Positions 9,683 through 21,800 of a DNA stretch of 64,000 nucleotides are shown piece after piece. The stretch is from Adineta steineri. Lineage: Eukaryota > Rotifera > Eurotatoria > Adinetida > Adinetidae. The stretch's first letter is position 1. The number at the start of each line of letters is the position of its first letter. Under the pieces are notes generated by a model. It saw only the letters and a program-made list of their open reading frames with translations, made no database searches and was not told where the DNA came from. The translations under genes and the position numbers were made by a program. The stretch lies in assembly GCA_905250115.1 (NCBI GenBank), contig CAJNOI010000052.1, positions 478,075-542,074 on the forward strand, written 5' to 3'.

Positions 9683-10633
9683 TTAAACATTCTGTGGTAA
9701 AAAATTTTCTGCAATCATACATCGAACACTTCCACCACCACATTGTTCAATAGTTGATATATCAAAATAAACTAGTTTAGTATTAGTTTCTTCAATTATA
9801 TTTCGTTGTTGATTAGTTAAAGAATTATAAGCTGTTTTAGACATAACTAATAAATATTCTCCTTGTTTATTTCGTATTTCAAGCATATTACCAGCAAATT
9901 GATTCATTTGTTCATATGTAATATCAATAATTTTTCGTTTACCATTTTCTTCAAGTGATTTTACAACATTATCTCGTTGTTCTTTATCATGTATTGATTC
10001 TAAACATATAATTACTACGTATGTACCAATTGCCATAATAACATTTGTATGATAAATTGCTTTTCCATTCTTATCAACACTATCAAATACAATAGCTGGT
10101 TTTTCATAATTCATTAATTTAATAAAATTTTCAATAACTATTTCATTTGTACGTGGTGATCGTATAGCATAAACAATTTTATTTGCACGATCAAGTACTA
10201 ATGAACCAGTACCTTCAAGATATTGATTTCGTTGTTCATATACACTTAAATCAATAATAGCTGTTGTTTGATATGTATGAGATAATTTTTCAATAAGATC
10301 TATTCGACGTTCAAGACGACGATTTTTTGCAAGCATTGGATAGAGAATAATCGTTCCATCAGGATGTGTTGAAAACCAATTATTTGGAAAAATAGCGTCC
10401 GGCTTGACTGGTGATAGTGTATCATTAAATACATCAACATGAATACCATGTGAACGAAGTTGTTCAACCATAAGATCAAATTCTAATAATGCCTTTTGTT
10501 GAATTTGATTTTCTAACGATAAATCAGCATATTGTTCATTTTGAAATGAATTCGATACAGCTGTTTCTGTATTGAAACAAAAGCAAGCTGGTCGAATCAT
10601 AATAATTCGACTTGTTGATTGATATAAAACCAT
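9683..10633 (-). CDS. CtlX/DDAH-type amidinohydrolase, probable citrulline hydrolase
   Basis: Single-exon 316-aa protein of the guanidine-modifying superfamily. Visible motifs are the N-terminal IIMIRPACFCFN, PNNWFSTHPDG (residues 83-93), YLEGTGSLVLDR (Glu140), YHTNVIMAIG (His195) and CGGGSVRCM with catalytic Cys305. This set fits the bacterial citrulline-utilisation hydrolase (CtlX, citrulline ureidase) family, which cleaves citrulline to ornithine, CO2 and ammonia. Animal DDAH proteins are related but, as I recall, lack the PNNWFSTHPDG and IIMIRPA arrangement. The alternative activity would be dimethylarginine hydrolysis. No introns and no targeting signal are seen. A minus-strand acceptor-like TTTATTTAG lies 2 nt before the ATG. 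It faces the arginine deiminase, so the product of one would be the substrate of the other. Horizontal origin is inferred. Confidence 0.85.
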   Translation of the reverse strand: MVLYQSTSRIIMIRPACFCFNTETAVSNSFQNEQYADLSLENQIQQKALLEFDLMVEQLRSHGIHVDVFNDTLSPVKPDAIFPNNWFSTHPDGTIILYPMLAKNRRLERRIDLIEKLSHTYQTTAIIDLSVYEQRNQYLEGTGSLVLDRANKIVYAIRSPRTNEIVIENFIKLMNYEKPAIVFDSVDKNGKAIYHTNVIMAIGTYVVIICLESIHDKEQRDNVVKSLEENGKRKIIDITYEQMNQFAGNMLEIRNKQGEYLLVMSKTAYNSLTNQQRNIIEETNTKLVYFDISTIEQCGGGSVRCMIAENFLPQNV

Positions 10634-11034
10634 CGCTAAATAAAGAAAAAAAATATTATCTTATTCTATATATAAATATGAGTGTAATATTTTGGCTTCT
10701 TTTGCATCTGTTAGGAATATGAGTGAATTGCGCTCTCGTTGTACGATTGGGCGGAAAATATCGAAAAAAATAAAAGTGACCTTCAAGAATATTTGAATTG
10801 TGCATAAATCAAGAATTTTTCCAACTGTCAGCTTCTCCATTTCAGAAAAAATGGTTTCTTTTATTAAAAACGCATGTTTTTCAAGATTTCTTAACATAAT
10901 AAAAAAATAATATTTTTATTCACTTTTAAAGTATTTTACTTTATTTTATTTTTTCAGAATATTTTGAAAGTGGAATAGTATAGAACGTACGATAAAAAGG
11001 GTAATATGTTTACCATACAATATAATAATACGAT
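10634..11034. other. Non-coding interval upstream of the citrulline-hydrolase gene
   Basis: Should hold the promoter of the minus-strand gene starting at 10633. Short minus-strand frames here (for example 10661-10897) have no recognisable content. No other signal is seen. Confidence 0.4.
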
Positions 11035-11558
11035 CGTAAACGCTTCGTATACGATCTTTATTTTCGTCCGTAATATTATGTAAAACAAACCTATGTTTTA
11101 CCATCAAGTAGTACAGACAACAATGCGAGAATGAAAAAGAGATGTATCTAGGAAACATGATGTTTATCTATTCTTTCTTTCAGAAGGAAAGTATATAACA
11201 ACAGATAGAGATTTTTCAATCTTACTTTGTAATAGAATTCGTTGTTGAATAGTGAGTTATGGGTACGATAGCGTTTTATTCGTTTCTATATATAAATCAG
11301 AGAGTACTCTTGGAAAAAAACCCAGTATTTGTGTATTGGAAGGAAGGAACGACGAGACGAAAAAATATAAATAACGACGCAAATAACGACGAAAATAATG
11401 GCGTCTCTTTTTTTAGTACTAAAAATAGAAAAAAAGATAGTGTTAAAACAAATTTATAAAGTTGCTTTTTTATATCGATAATGATAAAGATTACTACATG
11501 AATCAAAAAAGGAAGTAAGGTGTATAATGCGTCACTACTCATTTTTCATTCTCACACT
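11035..11558 (-). repeat. Right arm of long inverted repeat enclosing the arginine genes
   Basis: Reverse-complement copy of 5574-6250. Shared landmarks include GGAAACATGATGTTTATCTA, the TTGTTGAATAGTGAGTTATG junction and TAATGATAAAGATTACTACA. The copy has one version of the block that is duplicated in the left arm. Open frames here mirror those in the left arm on the other strand and are repeat-derived. Confidence 0.75.
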
Positions 11559-13868
11559 CACATTTTTTTAAAGTATGAGTGCTATGTTTATAGAGTGACT
11601 AATTTTACTCGCATTTTCACTGCAAAATCACTTCAATCAGAATGAACCTTTAAAATATATTTATTCAAATGGAAAGCTACATTTTTTTGAAGGTGTGAGT
11701 GTAGATGTATCATCTCTTAAAGCGCAACCACATTCATCTTTATTCACCCACATCGATGATACAGTAACCATAAATTGTTCCATTTATTTTTTTCTACCCT
11801 TTTATTATCTTTGATTTCTCTTATCTTAAGTTAAAATGTTTGATACGTAAGCTTTTCGTTATTATTCATTTGAAAGAAACGTTTTTCATATCGCAACACG
11901 TACCAGAAGAGAAAAGTTACAATTTTTATCTACTTATAAACGTCATTTTTTTTCTTCGTTCTTTGCCATTTGTATATGATCCAGCTTCTTTTCTCATAAA
12001 ATTTGTAATCTTGATGGTGTGGGCATGAGTATGGGTAAATAGTAACAAGCGGCATCCACTCACACTCATTCTCTATTTAGATGCTGATATCTGAGAATCT
12101 GAATAATAATTATTATCAATCAGTTCTTTATAATGCATAATACTATAGTTTCGAATATTGTTGAAAAATAAGGTTCAACTGCTTATAGTATCAGATATAA
12201 TTATGTTTCATTAGATTTATTAGTTTGGGAATAAGAAAAAAAATTTTTTGGTTTTATGATGTCTTTATAGATAAAAAGGTGAAAACTATGCATCAACATC
12301 ATTAATGATGTATGCGATTGTGATAGTTATTTAACATAATGGATGTACTCTACAGAAATATGATTTTAGATTTTGTTTCTATAAAACGAGTACTTGACAT
12401 AATACTTTCTTCTAATATTATCTCATATGTCAATACAGGAAAGATATTTGATGACGTTCACTTTCATGGTTGAAGGAGAGTTCTCGTTTTATTTTTTGTT
12501 ACATTATCTACAAGAGAATTTTGTCAAATTGTTTCATTTTTCTCAGTTCGATCTTATAAACTACCATTGCAGATTTATGAACAAATATTTAGCCAAAAAT
12601 ATTCATATCTTATAGAGATCTCTGTTCTAAAACAGGAAATATTTTTAAATAACCTAACATCTTGTTTAAAACAGGTTCGTTTGAGTATGAATCTAGGAAA
12701 GTTTATGAATTGAATCGGAACAATTAAGATCTGATTTCTATTTTTAAGGATAAGTAATCGATAGATGACTAAAACTAAAAAGCAGCGAATTTAATTTTAG
12801 TCATTTTTCTGCTTTTATTATATAAATATATTTAAAAATGGTATTAAATCTCAATATGATATCGTGCAAACTAAAAAATATACTGCTAATAGAAGCTGAC
12901 TACAACAGTTCGTTATTACTCTGAGGTTGAATTGACTTTATGCACGCTCAAATGTAGAATAACAAATTCTAGATTTTCGCTAAACAGCACTTCCACTATT
13001 GACGAAACTTCGGTCACTCTATAAAAGTAGCGTACAATGATCTTTCATTTGAAATTCAACAGTCGAATCTCTTTAAATTCAATTAGAACTCTACCAAAAA
13101 CTTAATAATATCCTGTATAGTTCTATCAGAACTTGTGCGAATCTATGAAAAATATTTGACATAAATAAATCCTAGATAGATTTTATTAAAAGACTTTCAT
13201 CGAATTCTGCCAGTTGTTTAAATCTTCAAATCGATTTAAATCAGTGGATTTAAACAAGTAAAATATTAAGTAAGTTAATTTATAGATTTGAAAACTCAGA
13301 ATACAATAATTATTCTCTTTAAAAAATTGACTGATATGTCTGTTTTTGTTTTTGAACAAGATTGTGAATATTTTTTATATTAGCAACAAAACTAATGGAA
13401 AAACAATTAACATTGGCAACGACTTCATCTACAAATAAACATTATTTATTTTATATGTAAGCACCAAAGCCTGTTTTTTCATAGTTAAATAATTGAATAG
13501 TAACCATGCATTTACATCAGAATATTTAAAAAACACGGTCATCACTTCAACGGGTCAAAAAACATCCACTTTCTGAACTAGAAATAGAAAAGAATATTTT
13601 ATCAAATAAAATTATTTAAGAGAGTACACCTTTTTACAACACTCTTTAATAGTTTTTTCTAACAAAAAAAAACAGAAAAAGTAATAACAATATCAATAAT
13701 AAAGTGTTTCTTTGGTTACATGATGACGTATGTAGATCATTTCCTATGTGTTTTCTTATGTTTCTGCTACTTTAAGCAATTGCATTCAATATAAATAATA
13801 AAGCAATTTTATCATTTACTTTCATCTAAGACAAAAAAAAAGAAAGGAAGACACAAACACTCATAATC
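11559..13868. other. Non-coding interval with a direct repeat and GT-rich hairpin
   Basis: Contains GT/CA-rich foldbacks (11690-11755, 12009-12070) and the first copy of a diverged direct repeat (12082-12700). The rest is AT-rich without recognisable coding sequence. Confidence 0.5.
12082..12700 (+). repeat. Direct repeat, copy 1 (matches 16498-17030)
   Basis: Long blocks are shared with 16498-17030, for example ACATAATGGATGTACTCTAC, CTTGACATAATACTTTCTTC and AGTTCGATCTTATAAACTAC, separated by indels. The two copies flank the YHYH-domain gene. Neither has an intact open frame I recognise. Confidence 0.75.
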
Positions 13869-15388
13869 ATGTTGTGCTCATGTCATATTTTCTTATTATT
13901 AATTGTTATTGGTTTTACGTCAGGAGCAGCAAATAATTCTTATCAAAATTGTCTACAAATAGCTGCTCGATTTGCAACAACTGTACCAAATGGACCAGTA
14001 CTTGATATTAGAGCTACACAAGGTTTCAATGTTTCATGTCCACAATTATCAAATGTTTCATGTCCTGGTTCTATGATTAACGGAATTTGCGTATTTCAAC
14101 AAAAACTTTGTGTAACATGTATTAATGGATCAACAGTACGCATACGAGTTCAATCAAATGGTTTACCAAGAAGATGTATGTTGGTACCTCTTACTGCACA
14201 AATTGCTGAAATTAATGTGGATTTCGAAGTTAATTTCAATCCTGATGTTAGCGTTAATTCACCCAATCAATCACCAACAAATACTGCAGCAGTTAGTACA
14301 CTATTATGCAATATAACAAATCAAGCATCTGTACCAGCTACATCTGCATTTACTATGGGTCAATACAGTATGCCACAGAATGCATTGGCTGGTATAGCTG
14401 TCGATGGTGTAGAGATTCTTAATGCCAATAGTATGAATGCAGTTGATCCATTCTATCCAACAGGTGGTTATTCCGCAGAAGGAGCTGATCAATGTATTTC
14501 TCATCCTGCTGGTAGTGGTGAATTTCATTATCATATTGCTAGTGGATGTATGGTTAATCCACCTGCAGGTAATCTTACTGGATGTTCACCAGAAATTGGA
14601 TGTTTAAATAATGTAGCAAATTATTCATTGAAAACATTTTCATCATATAAAACTTTAACAGTTATTGGTATTGCAAAAGATGGTCACGTTATTTATGGTC
14701 CATATGATTCATCAGGTCAGCAAGTTACATCAGGTTTTGATGTTTGTAATGGTATGTTCTATGATTCGATTGGTAATTATGCTTATTTTGCTACAACAAC
14801 ATATCCTTATATTACTGGTTGTTTTGGACCTGGTAATTATCCAAATGCTAAACCTAATTGTACAGCTAATCCAGTTCAAAGTTATACAAAATCATCTTAT
14901 GCAGCGTTAATGACAACATCAACGGGTACAACTAGTCCAATTCAAAGTTATACAAACTCATCTTATGTAGCCTCAATGACAACATCAACGACTACAACTA
15001 GTCCAGCTCAAAGTTATACAAATTCAACTTATGCACCCTCGATAACNNNNNNNNNNCTCAAAGTTATACAAATTCAACTTATGCACCCTCGATAACAACA
15101 TCAACTGGCAAACCTAACTCAACTCAAAGTTATACAAATTCATCTTCTGCAGCCTCGATAACAACATCAACTGGCAGAACTAATTCAACTCAAAGTTATA
15201 AAAATTCATCTTATTCAACCTCGATAATAACATCAACTGGCATAACTAATTCAACTCAAAGTTATACAAAATCATCTTATACAGCTTCAATGACAACATC
15301 AACTGGTACAACATTAAATGTTTCATTATCAATTATTAATTTTATCGCATTCTTTATCGTATTTATGCATATGATAATTATTAACTAA
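13869..15388 (+). CDS. Secreted, mucin-like YHYH-domain protein, probably GPI-anchored
   Basis: The frame begins MLCSCHIFLLLIVIGFTSG, a signal peptide. A Cys-rich N-terminal part is followed by a YHYH-type domain (about residues 160-325) with GEFHYHIASGC, IGIAKDGHVIYGPYDSSG and TYPYITGCFGP. Next come about seven 22-aa Ser/Thr-rich repeats of the form QSYTNSSYAASMTTSTGTTS. The C-terminus is hydrophobic, which suggests a GPI signal. Ten Ns at 15047-15056 interrupt the repeats. The sequence on the two sides is nearly identical and the downstream frame is shifted relative to the gap, so gap length and repeat number are uncertain; the frame resumes and ends at TAA 15386-15388. No introns are seen. 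The domain's activity is not known to me, and the repeats would be heavily O-glycosylated. The gene sits between two direct repeats. Confidence 0.75.
14869..15312 (+). repeat. 66-nt coding tandem repeat with assembly gap
   Basis: About seven copies of a 66-nt (22-aa) unit occur. The units flanking the gap share CAAAGTTATACAAATTCAAC followed by an identical continuation, so the assembler probably could not resolve the number of copies. Confidence 0.85.
15047..15056. other. Assembly gap (10 N)
   Basis: A run of ten Ns inside a tandem repeat. The round length suggests a placeholder rather than a measured size. Confidence 0.98.
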
Positions 15389-16182
15389 AAGTTTAATTCA
15401 TATTGACTGATATAAACATGCTTTACTGCTTATGTTCGTATAGTTGAAAGCTTTCAATAGAATTATCTTCTCATTTATTCAATAAAATACGTCAATGATT
15501 TTATTTTTATTAAAAAAATACAGCAGAGTTTTTGACATCTTCGATAAGGTCATTTTCAGTGCTAATGTTTATAAAAGAAATTTTTTACATATATAAGAAG
15601 AAAACAATTAATACTTTTTTCTATTCTTTTCTAGTATTTTCTTAAAAACTGCACTACAAAGAAGCGAACCAACGGCATCATAATGTAACACTTAAGAAAA
15701 TATAAGAAAAGAATACAAAAAGAAGTCGGTTATTTTCTTCATATATATATATAAATTTCAAACTATGTCATTCTCTATTGTAGAATTGCATTAGTAATAT
15801 TAACTATTCGTTGAAGATATAGAGAATGTATTACATAACTTCATGTTTCGATCTGAATAGAAAGAAAGACAAACTATTTATATATGAATAACAGATTGTC
15901 CAACAGTCGATTTTAAAATTAGCGCCCGCTATTATCGTATGTTCAAAAGACTTTACTAGTACTTAAATTACAAAAATATAATTCATTGGTACTTTTCATA
16001 GCATCCTGAGATATAAAATGGATAGATTTTTTAATTGAGCATCAAAGTCAATTATGAAAATGATACGTTTCTGCATATGTTGTTTTATACTGTCTAATTG
16101 ATTTATTCGATTTGAAATTTTTCGAAGAAAAAAAATGATATACTATCATTTGACTTGTAGTATTCAATTAACTTTTCTCATT

Positions 16183-16340
16183 TATTTTTTCACAATTTTT
16201 TTATAAAATATGTGTCATTGTTAAATAAAATAACAAATAAAAATATATATATATATTAATGAAATAATTTTTCTATTTAATCGTTTGAGCACTTATTCTA
16301 ATCATTTTCATATTGAACATAAAAATGTTTATTAAACTAG
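16183..16340 (+). repeat. Copy of the segment downstream of SLC25A19 (3685-3835)
   Basis: Both copies contain TTTATAAAATATGTGTCATT followed by GTTAAATAAAATAACAAATA, then CTATTTAA.CGTTTGA and ATAAAAATG.TTA.TAAACTA. Since the 3685 copy is the immediate 3' flank of SLC25A19, this copy is probably a duplicated piece of that flank or a dispersed repeat. Confidence 0.7.
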
Positions 16341-16497
16341 GCAAATATGTATAACAACTTTGAAAGCTATCAAGATAAATTACATGTCCTAGTTCTCGAT
16401 CAAGCAATATTGTTTTAACAAAATGAAGTTATTATTATAGTAGATCGCTATGAAAATAAACTATCTACAGTATTGATTATGTGAAAACTTAGACACT

Positions 16498-17030
16498 GAC
16501 ATCTGAGAACATGAATAACGTTCAATATCAAAATATATTGTCAATCAGTTCTTTAGAATGCATAATACTTTGATTAGATTTATTAGTTTATGAATGTTAG
16601 TTTCGAAATAAGTAAAAATATTTTTTGGTTTTATGATGTCGTTATAGATGAATAGGTGAAAACTATGCATCAGTATCATTAATGATGTATGCAATTGTGA
16701 TAGTTATTTAACATAATGGATGTACTCTACAGAAATATGATTTTAGATTGTGTTTCTATAAAACAAGTACTTGACATAATACTTTCTTCTAATATTATCT
16801 CATATTTCAATACAGGAAAGATATTTGACCACGTTCACTTCCATAGTTGTAAAGTTCTCGATTCATTTTTCTCAGTTCGATCTTATAAACTACCATTATA
16901 GATTTATGAGCAAATATTTAACCAAAAATATTCCTATCTTCTAAAGAGTTCTGTTCTAAAACCGGAAATATTTTCATAATAACCTAACATCTTATTAAAA
17001 TACGTTTGTTCGAGTATGAATCTGAACAAT
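16498..17030 (+). repeat. Direct repeat, copy 2 (matches 12082-12700)
   Basis: Same orientation as copy 1 and about 4.4 kb downstream. Identical blocks of 30-60 nt alternate with small indels, which suggests an old duplication or two insertions of the same repeat. Confidence 0.75.
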
Positions 17031-18896
17031 TAAGATCTAGTTCCTGTTTAATTACTTTCAGTTTGTTCATTAAAAAGAAGTAGTAAGTCCAAGGTAAGGA
17101 TGCCATGGTTGATTACCCAGATAATAAAAAAATGAAGAGAATTACATTAAAATAATGAAACGGACATTCTTTTTTTTTGATGTACTTAATTTTTATTAAT
17201 TAAAACACAACGTTACGTCATCAGACATATCATTTTTTTAATATTTAAAACGAAAGTCTATACAATTTAAACTGAATTTCTAAATAAATCTCTCTAGTTG
17301 TTAATAATATTCGATTCGACTAATAAACAATGATTTCAATGCAACATGAACATAATGACATAAAGAAGGTACACGAGACAAGCACGCGTATGAAATATGA
17401 TATGGAACACAATTTTGATTTCAATCTATTGATTGAATAGTAAAAATAAGTGCAATACCAAGTTTATGGTGATATAAAACGGCAAATTTTAATACGTATG
17501 TCGAGAAAGTCAGACTCAATGCTATGCTTTGTACTGTATTAAATGTAGATTAATTTTATTCTAACAAGGTCGATTTTTAGTAACATCTCGATATAAAAAT
17601 CCTGACTATAGACATTTGTTTTAAAATGTACGAAAAAAGAAACTAATGAGCTTTGATATTGATTATTGTTTTCATGACATACTATACGCTTTAGATGTCA
17701 ACTCTTTTTTGTAGACATAAAGAAATGGATACCTTTTTTTTTTTTTGTATAAAATCTCAGTGACGTAAGTCATTTTTAATCTGAGATGCTCAATTTTATG
17801 TACTATTCTATTTGAATATAATCATCAATAAATAATTACTAGTTCCATTTCTTTTTCTTTCTCTTTCTGAATGTTAGTATGTGTGTGTGTGTGTGTGTGT
17901 GTGCGACAGTTTGCGACATTGGATAAAGACAAGAAGAGCGACGCTCTTTTTTTTTTCCTTATTAAACTATTACGTAAGAGAAAAGAAAAAAAAAGTAGTA
18001 TGTGTAAAATGAAAGGTGCCACTCTTGTGTCACAGCTGAAAACATGCTGAGTATCATGGGGTCGTGTTTGGTCACAAGGTCAGTATTATCGAAAGGTGAT
18101 TGCATATATATTAATTCAGTCAGTTTCTCATCGTAGAAGAAAGGAAGGTTTATTATGAATCTTATATTGATGAACTCAATGTCAGACAGTGAACGTATTT
18201 GATTGAAATAAAATAATATTGACGTGATGATTTTTTCTGCTTAGTTGATTATTGTTTAAACTAAAAGATAAATTGAATGGAATTTATTATATTTTTGTTA
18301 TCTAGGTATGTCTTTATTCAATAATTTATTTATATGAAACGTGATCTTTTGTTGTACATATGGGTTTATTGAAGTAAAAAACATCATTGAATGAGGTAAA
18401 AGTCATAATTTCTTAATACTAAAGAATTCGAGAAACAAATATCATTGATCTTTTTTTTCGATCTATACCCAATAGAAAAAATATAGATTTTTTTATCTTT
18501 ATAATTTACTAGATGTTTCCTTCTGCGTGACATAGATCATATATATTTCATTAAAAAATGTCCTTGCTATGTAAAACTAATTGCTATAATAATTGTCACT
18601 TTTTTGTCATAGAGGGATAAGCTTTTAAAAGTTTGACAGATAGATAGACATGCCTCAATAGTTCAGTAGTTTGAACTTTTATAATATTGTAGTTTAAAGA
18701 GTAACAATTTTGATACATCCCGGTAAGTAAAAGAATAATTATCAGATTGAAATTGATCTCCTTTTTTTACGTGCGAGCTAATAAATTTGAAGAGTTTTAA
18801 AAAATAATCCACTGAAGAGACGAGACAAAATTTATTAACGAGATTTTTGTGTGTAGACTTAATGTAATAATTATTTTTTGTAGCTTACAATTTTCA

Positions 18897-21800
18897 ATGC
18901 AGACAACAGCTTTTACAAATCGTACTCGTAAACGATATCATCGTTTTTTACGTTTATTTCAACGAAAAAAACCATCAATAATTACTTTAACTTATTCATA
19001 TGAGAATTTGATGCGTTTTCGTAAGTTTCATTGATTTTGTATTTTTTATAACATAGATATCATTATTTTAGCACGACTACCTATTACAGTCCCACCACTT
19101 GTTCCGACATTAATGTCATATCGATGGTATGTTGCTTCAGATTATATATTTTTTTTCTCTCTCGTGGAATGTTTGTATTTGGGCGTTTGGACTAAACTAT
19201 CCTAGATATTGTTGACGTAAAGCTTGTGAATAGAATAAATGACATTGTATTTAAAATGAGAGAAAGAGAGAGAGAGAGAAAAAGCAAGAGTGAGATTATA
19301 GCTCGAAAAGAAGGATTAAATCCATGCGTGTGCGATCGAACCAACGAACGAGCAATCGTTTAAGCACGTTCAGAAAATGCAAACAGTCATTCGACTACCG
19401 ATTAATTGACACGCATCTCTTTAACGCCTTTTTGTGTTGTAAACATCTTTCTTTCTTTCTTTCTTTTGTTTCTTGTATGAATGTACAATCACTATTGATA
19501 GTAGTGTCAAGGCAAGTAAGAAAACGAGAATAAAAAGAAAGGTGAGACAGACGCGCGTTGCCATTATTATATGTGTATATGTCTCGTATTTGAACATGTT
19601 CATTCTGCTTCATTCAACATCATTTATTATAATTCTCAAATTTCAAATTGAATATCATCAGACAAACAACAACGATAAATACTCAGTTTTTATTACTAAT
19701 ATGTGGTTTTTCTCACGTTGTATAAGCATCGATTCTTTAAATACATGTTTTCAACAACAAAAAAATAAAACGAGTTATGATTTTTGTTTATGTACTGGAG
19801 GATCTGGTGTTTTAGCTAAAAGGTGAGAAATATTCATATTTTAAACTAAATTAATTCATCGAAGTTATTCGTACGCAGCATATGTACAGAAATAAAGTTT
19901 ATTTGATACGTTCCATACCGTTTTTGAGAAATTTGTTATGGATGAAGAGTACATGTGGAGTTGTTGAAGGAAATGAACCTTATTAGTAGAAGGTTCATTC
20001 AACATGTATCTCATTGTCATGTGCGTAATGTACAATTTATTAAATCCTTTCATACTCTTCATCTTACATAAGCTGAATAGAGAAGGAAACGAACGGTTGA
20101 TTAAAGATGAGATGATTAGTGAGAATTATTACATACATATTTCCTTCCTGTTCAATACTCTTGTCATTTCCGATTTACACTATCTGTTATAGACATAATC
20201 AGCATCTATTCTATATTAAATAATGAAATTTAAAAAGAAAATATCAAACTGATATATAAATCTTCAAAGTATATGTATTTAGTTTCGGACAAGACGTCAA
20301 ACAATCATTTTACGTTATCAATTCGATAAAATATGTTGAAAAATTCATCTATAAGTGTTTTCTGTTATTTCGTAAAAATCACTTTCGATTGATGATTGTT
20401 TAAAGATCTATCTATTAGTACTAATATAATTGTACCATTGTAAAACAAGTGATAGATACTCAAACAAAATATCATATTAAATGTTGTACATTTTCAATTA
20501 TTATCTGAATATAATCTCTTATATAGCTCTATTTTTAGTAAATTAAATCCTAAGTTTTGTATTATTATTTATAGGAACGATGAAGATGATTGTGAATCAG
20601 TACCAAAAAAACTTCCACAAGATAATCAATATCAACAGCAAGCACGTCGACGTATACCGAAACGTTATAGTGATGTTGTTGGTCCAACAACAACTAAAGC
20701 TTATCTTCCACGAAGAGATTCAGCTACTGGAGATAATCAACCGAATAATCCGTTATCTCAACGTGCTCATCGTCGTACATCACTAAAACCAAATAGTACT
20801 GATGGTTTATATGTTATTAATTCACATAATAAAAAATCTACGGAAATACTTTCATCATTACCAAAACTCGATAAACATGATCAATCATGTGTTACACGTC
20901 GATACAGTAGTAAAAATAAACGTTTATCAACTTCAAATGCTGTTGATCTTCTTGCTCATCGTATGCAAGCAGCAATGAGTACGGAATTAATGCATTCACT
21001 TGATAGAAATTTTGTATTTGGTGATAAAAAACACGCATCAAATTGTGTACATATGAATCGTTCATATTCATTTAATATTACAACATCACCATCGAATGAT
21101 TGGTGGGAAAAACCATTACAGAAACCAAATCATTATCATATAATTCCTAGAGTAAAACATTGTTTAGATGATGAACGTAAATCAATTGAAACTGTTCCTT
21201 CCATTGATGAACCAACACCAGATTATGATGATGATGAAATTATTATTCAAAAGATTCATAACGATAGTAATGATGAAATAGGTGAAGAACCAATAGCAGA
21301 TTATGATGATTCAACATTAACTCCTGATTATCATGAAAAACCAATTACACCACCAATTATGTATGATCTTGGTGTTTCATCATCGATTGAAGTTCCACAA
21401 ACATCGATAACTCCAAATAGTGAAACATATACACAACCAGATTCATCTTTTCCACCGACTCCACCACCTTTACCAAATACAATAATTGAATCAAAGAATA
21501 TTACTGTTCGTTGTCGTACTATTGCTGATAAAATAACGACAGATCACAAACTTATTCTAAAAGATGAAACAGAAACAAAAACTAATGTCATCAATGAAAA
21601 GCAAACAGGTAGGATCTTTATTGTTATGTAGTTCTTAAAGAAAATATAATTATGATTTGAACCAATACTTGTTGTTTCGTAGCATCATATTATGAAATCA
21701 GTCATATGAAAACTATTCACTTTAGAATTTATGACTCTTACTGAAAAAGGAACGTAAAGATTTGTAGGAAACAAACTAGAAAGCATTTTCGAACTTGATT

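Larger units (their letters stand above)
15389..18896. other. Non-coding interval with repeat copies and a (GT)n run
   Basis: Holds the copy of the SLC25A19 3' flank (16183-16340) and the second copy of the direct repeat (16498-17030). There is also a short (GT)n microsatellite at about 17880-17902. Open frames here (for example 16716-16901) lie in the repeats and are short. The upstream region of the next gene should be near 18700-18896. No RNA gene is recognised. Confidence 0.5.

Noticed and set aside
6487-10633. Bacterial contamination as the source of the arginine genes
   Set aside because: The genes share the AT-rich composition of the contig, lie between eukaryotic intron-bearing genes and repeats, and have acceptor-like AG sites. 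Misassembly cannot be fully excluded without reads.
10661-10897. 78-aa minus-strand frame upstream of the citrulline-hydrolase gene
   Set aside because: No family resemblance, no splice logic linking it to the gene, and AT-driven composition.
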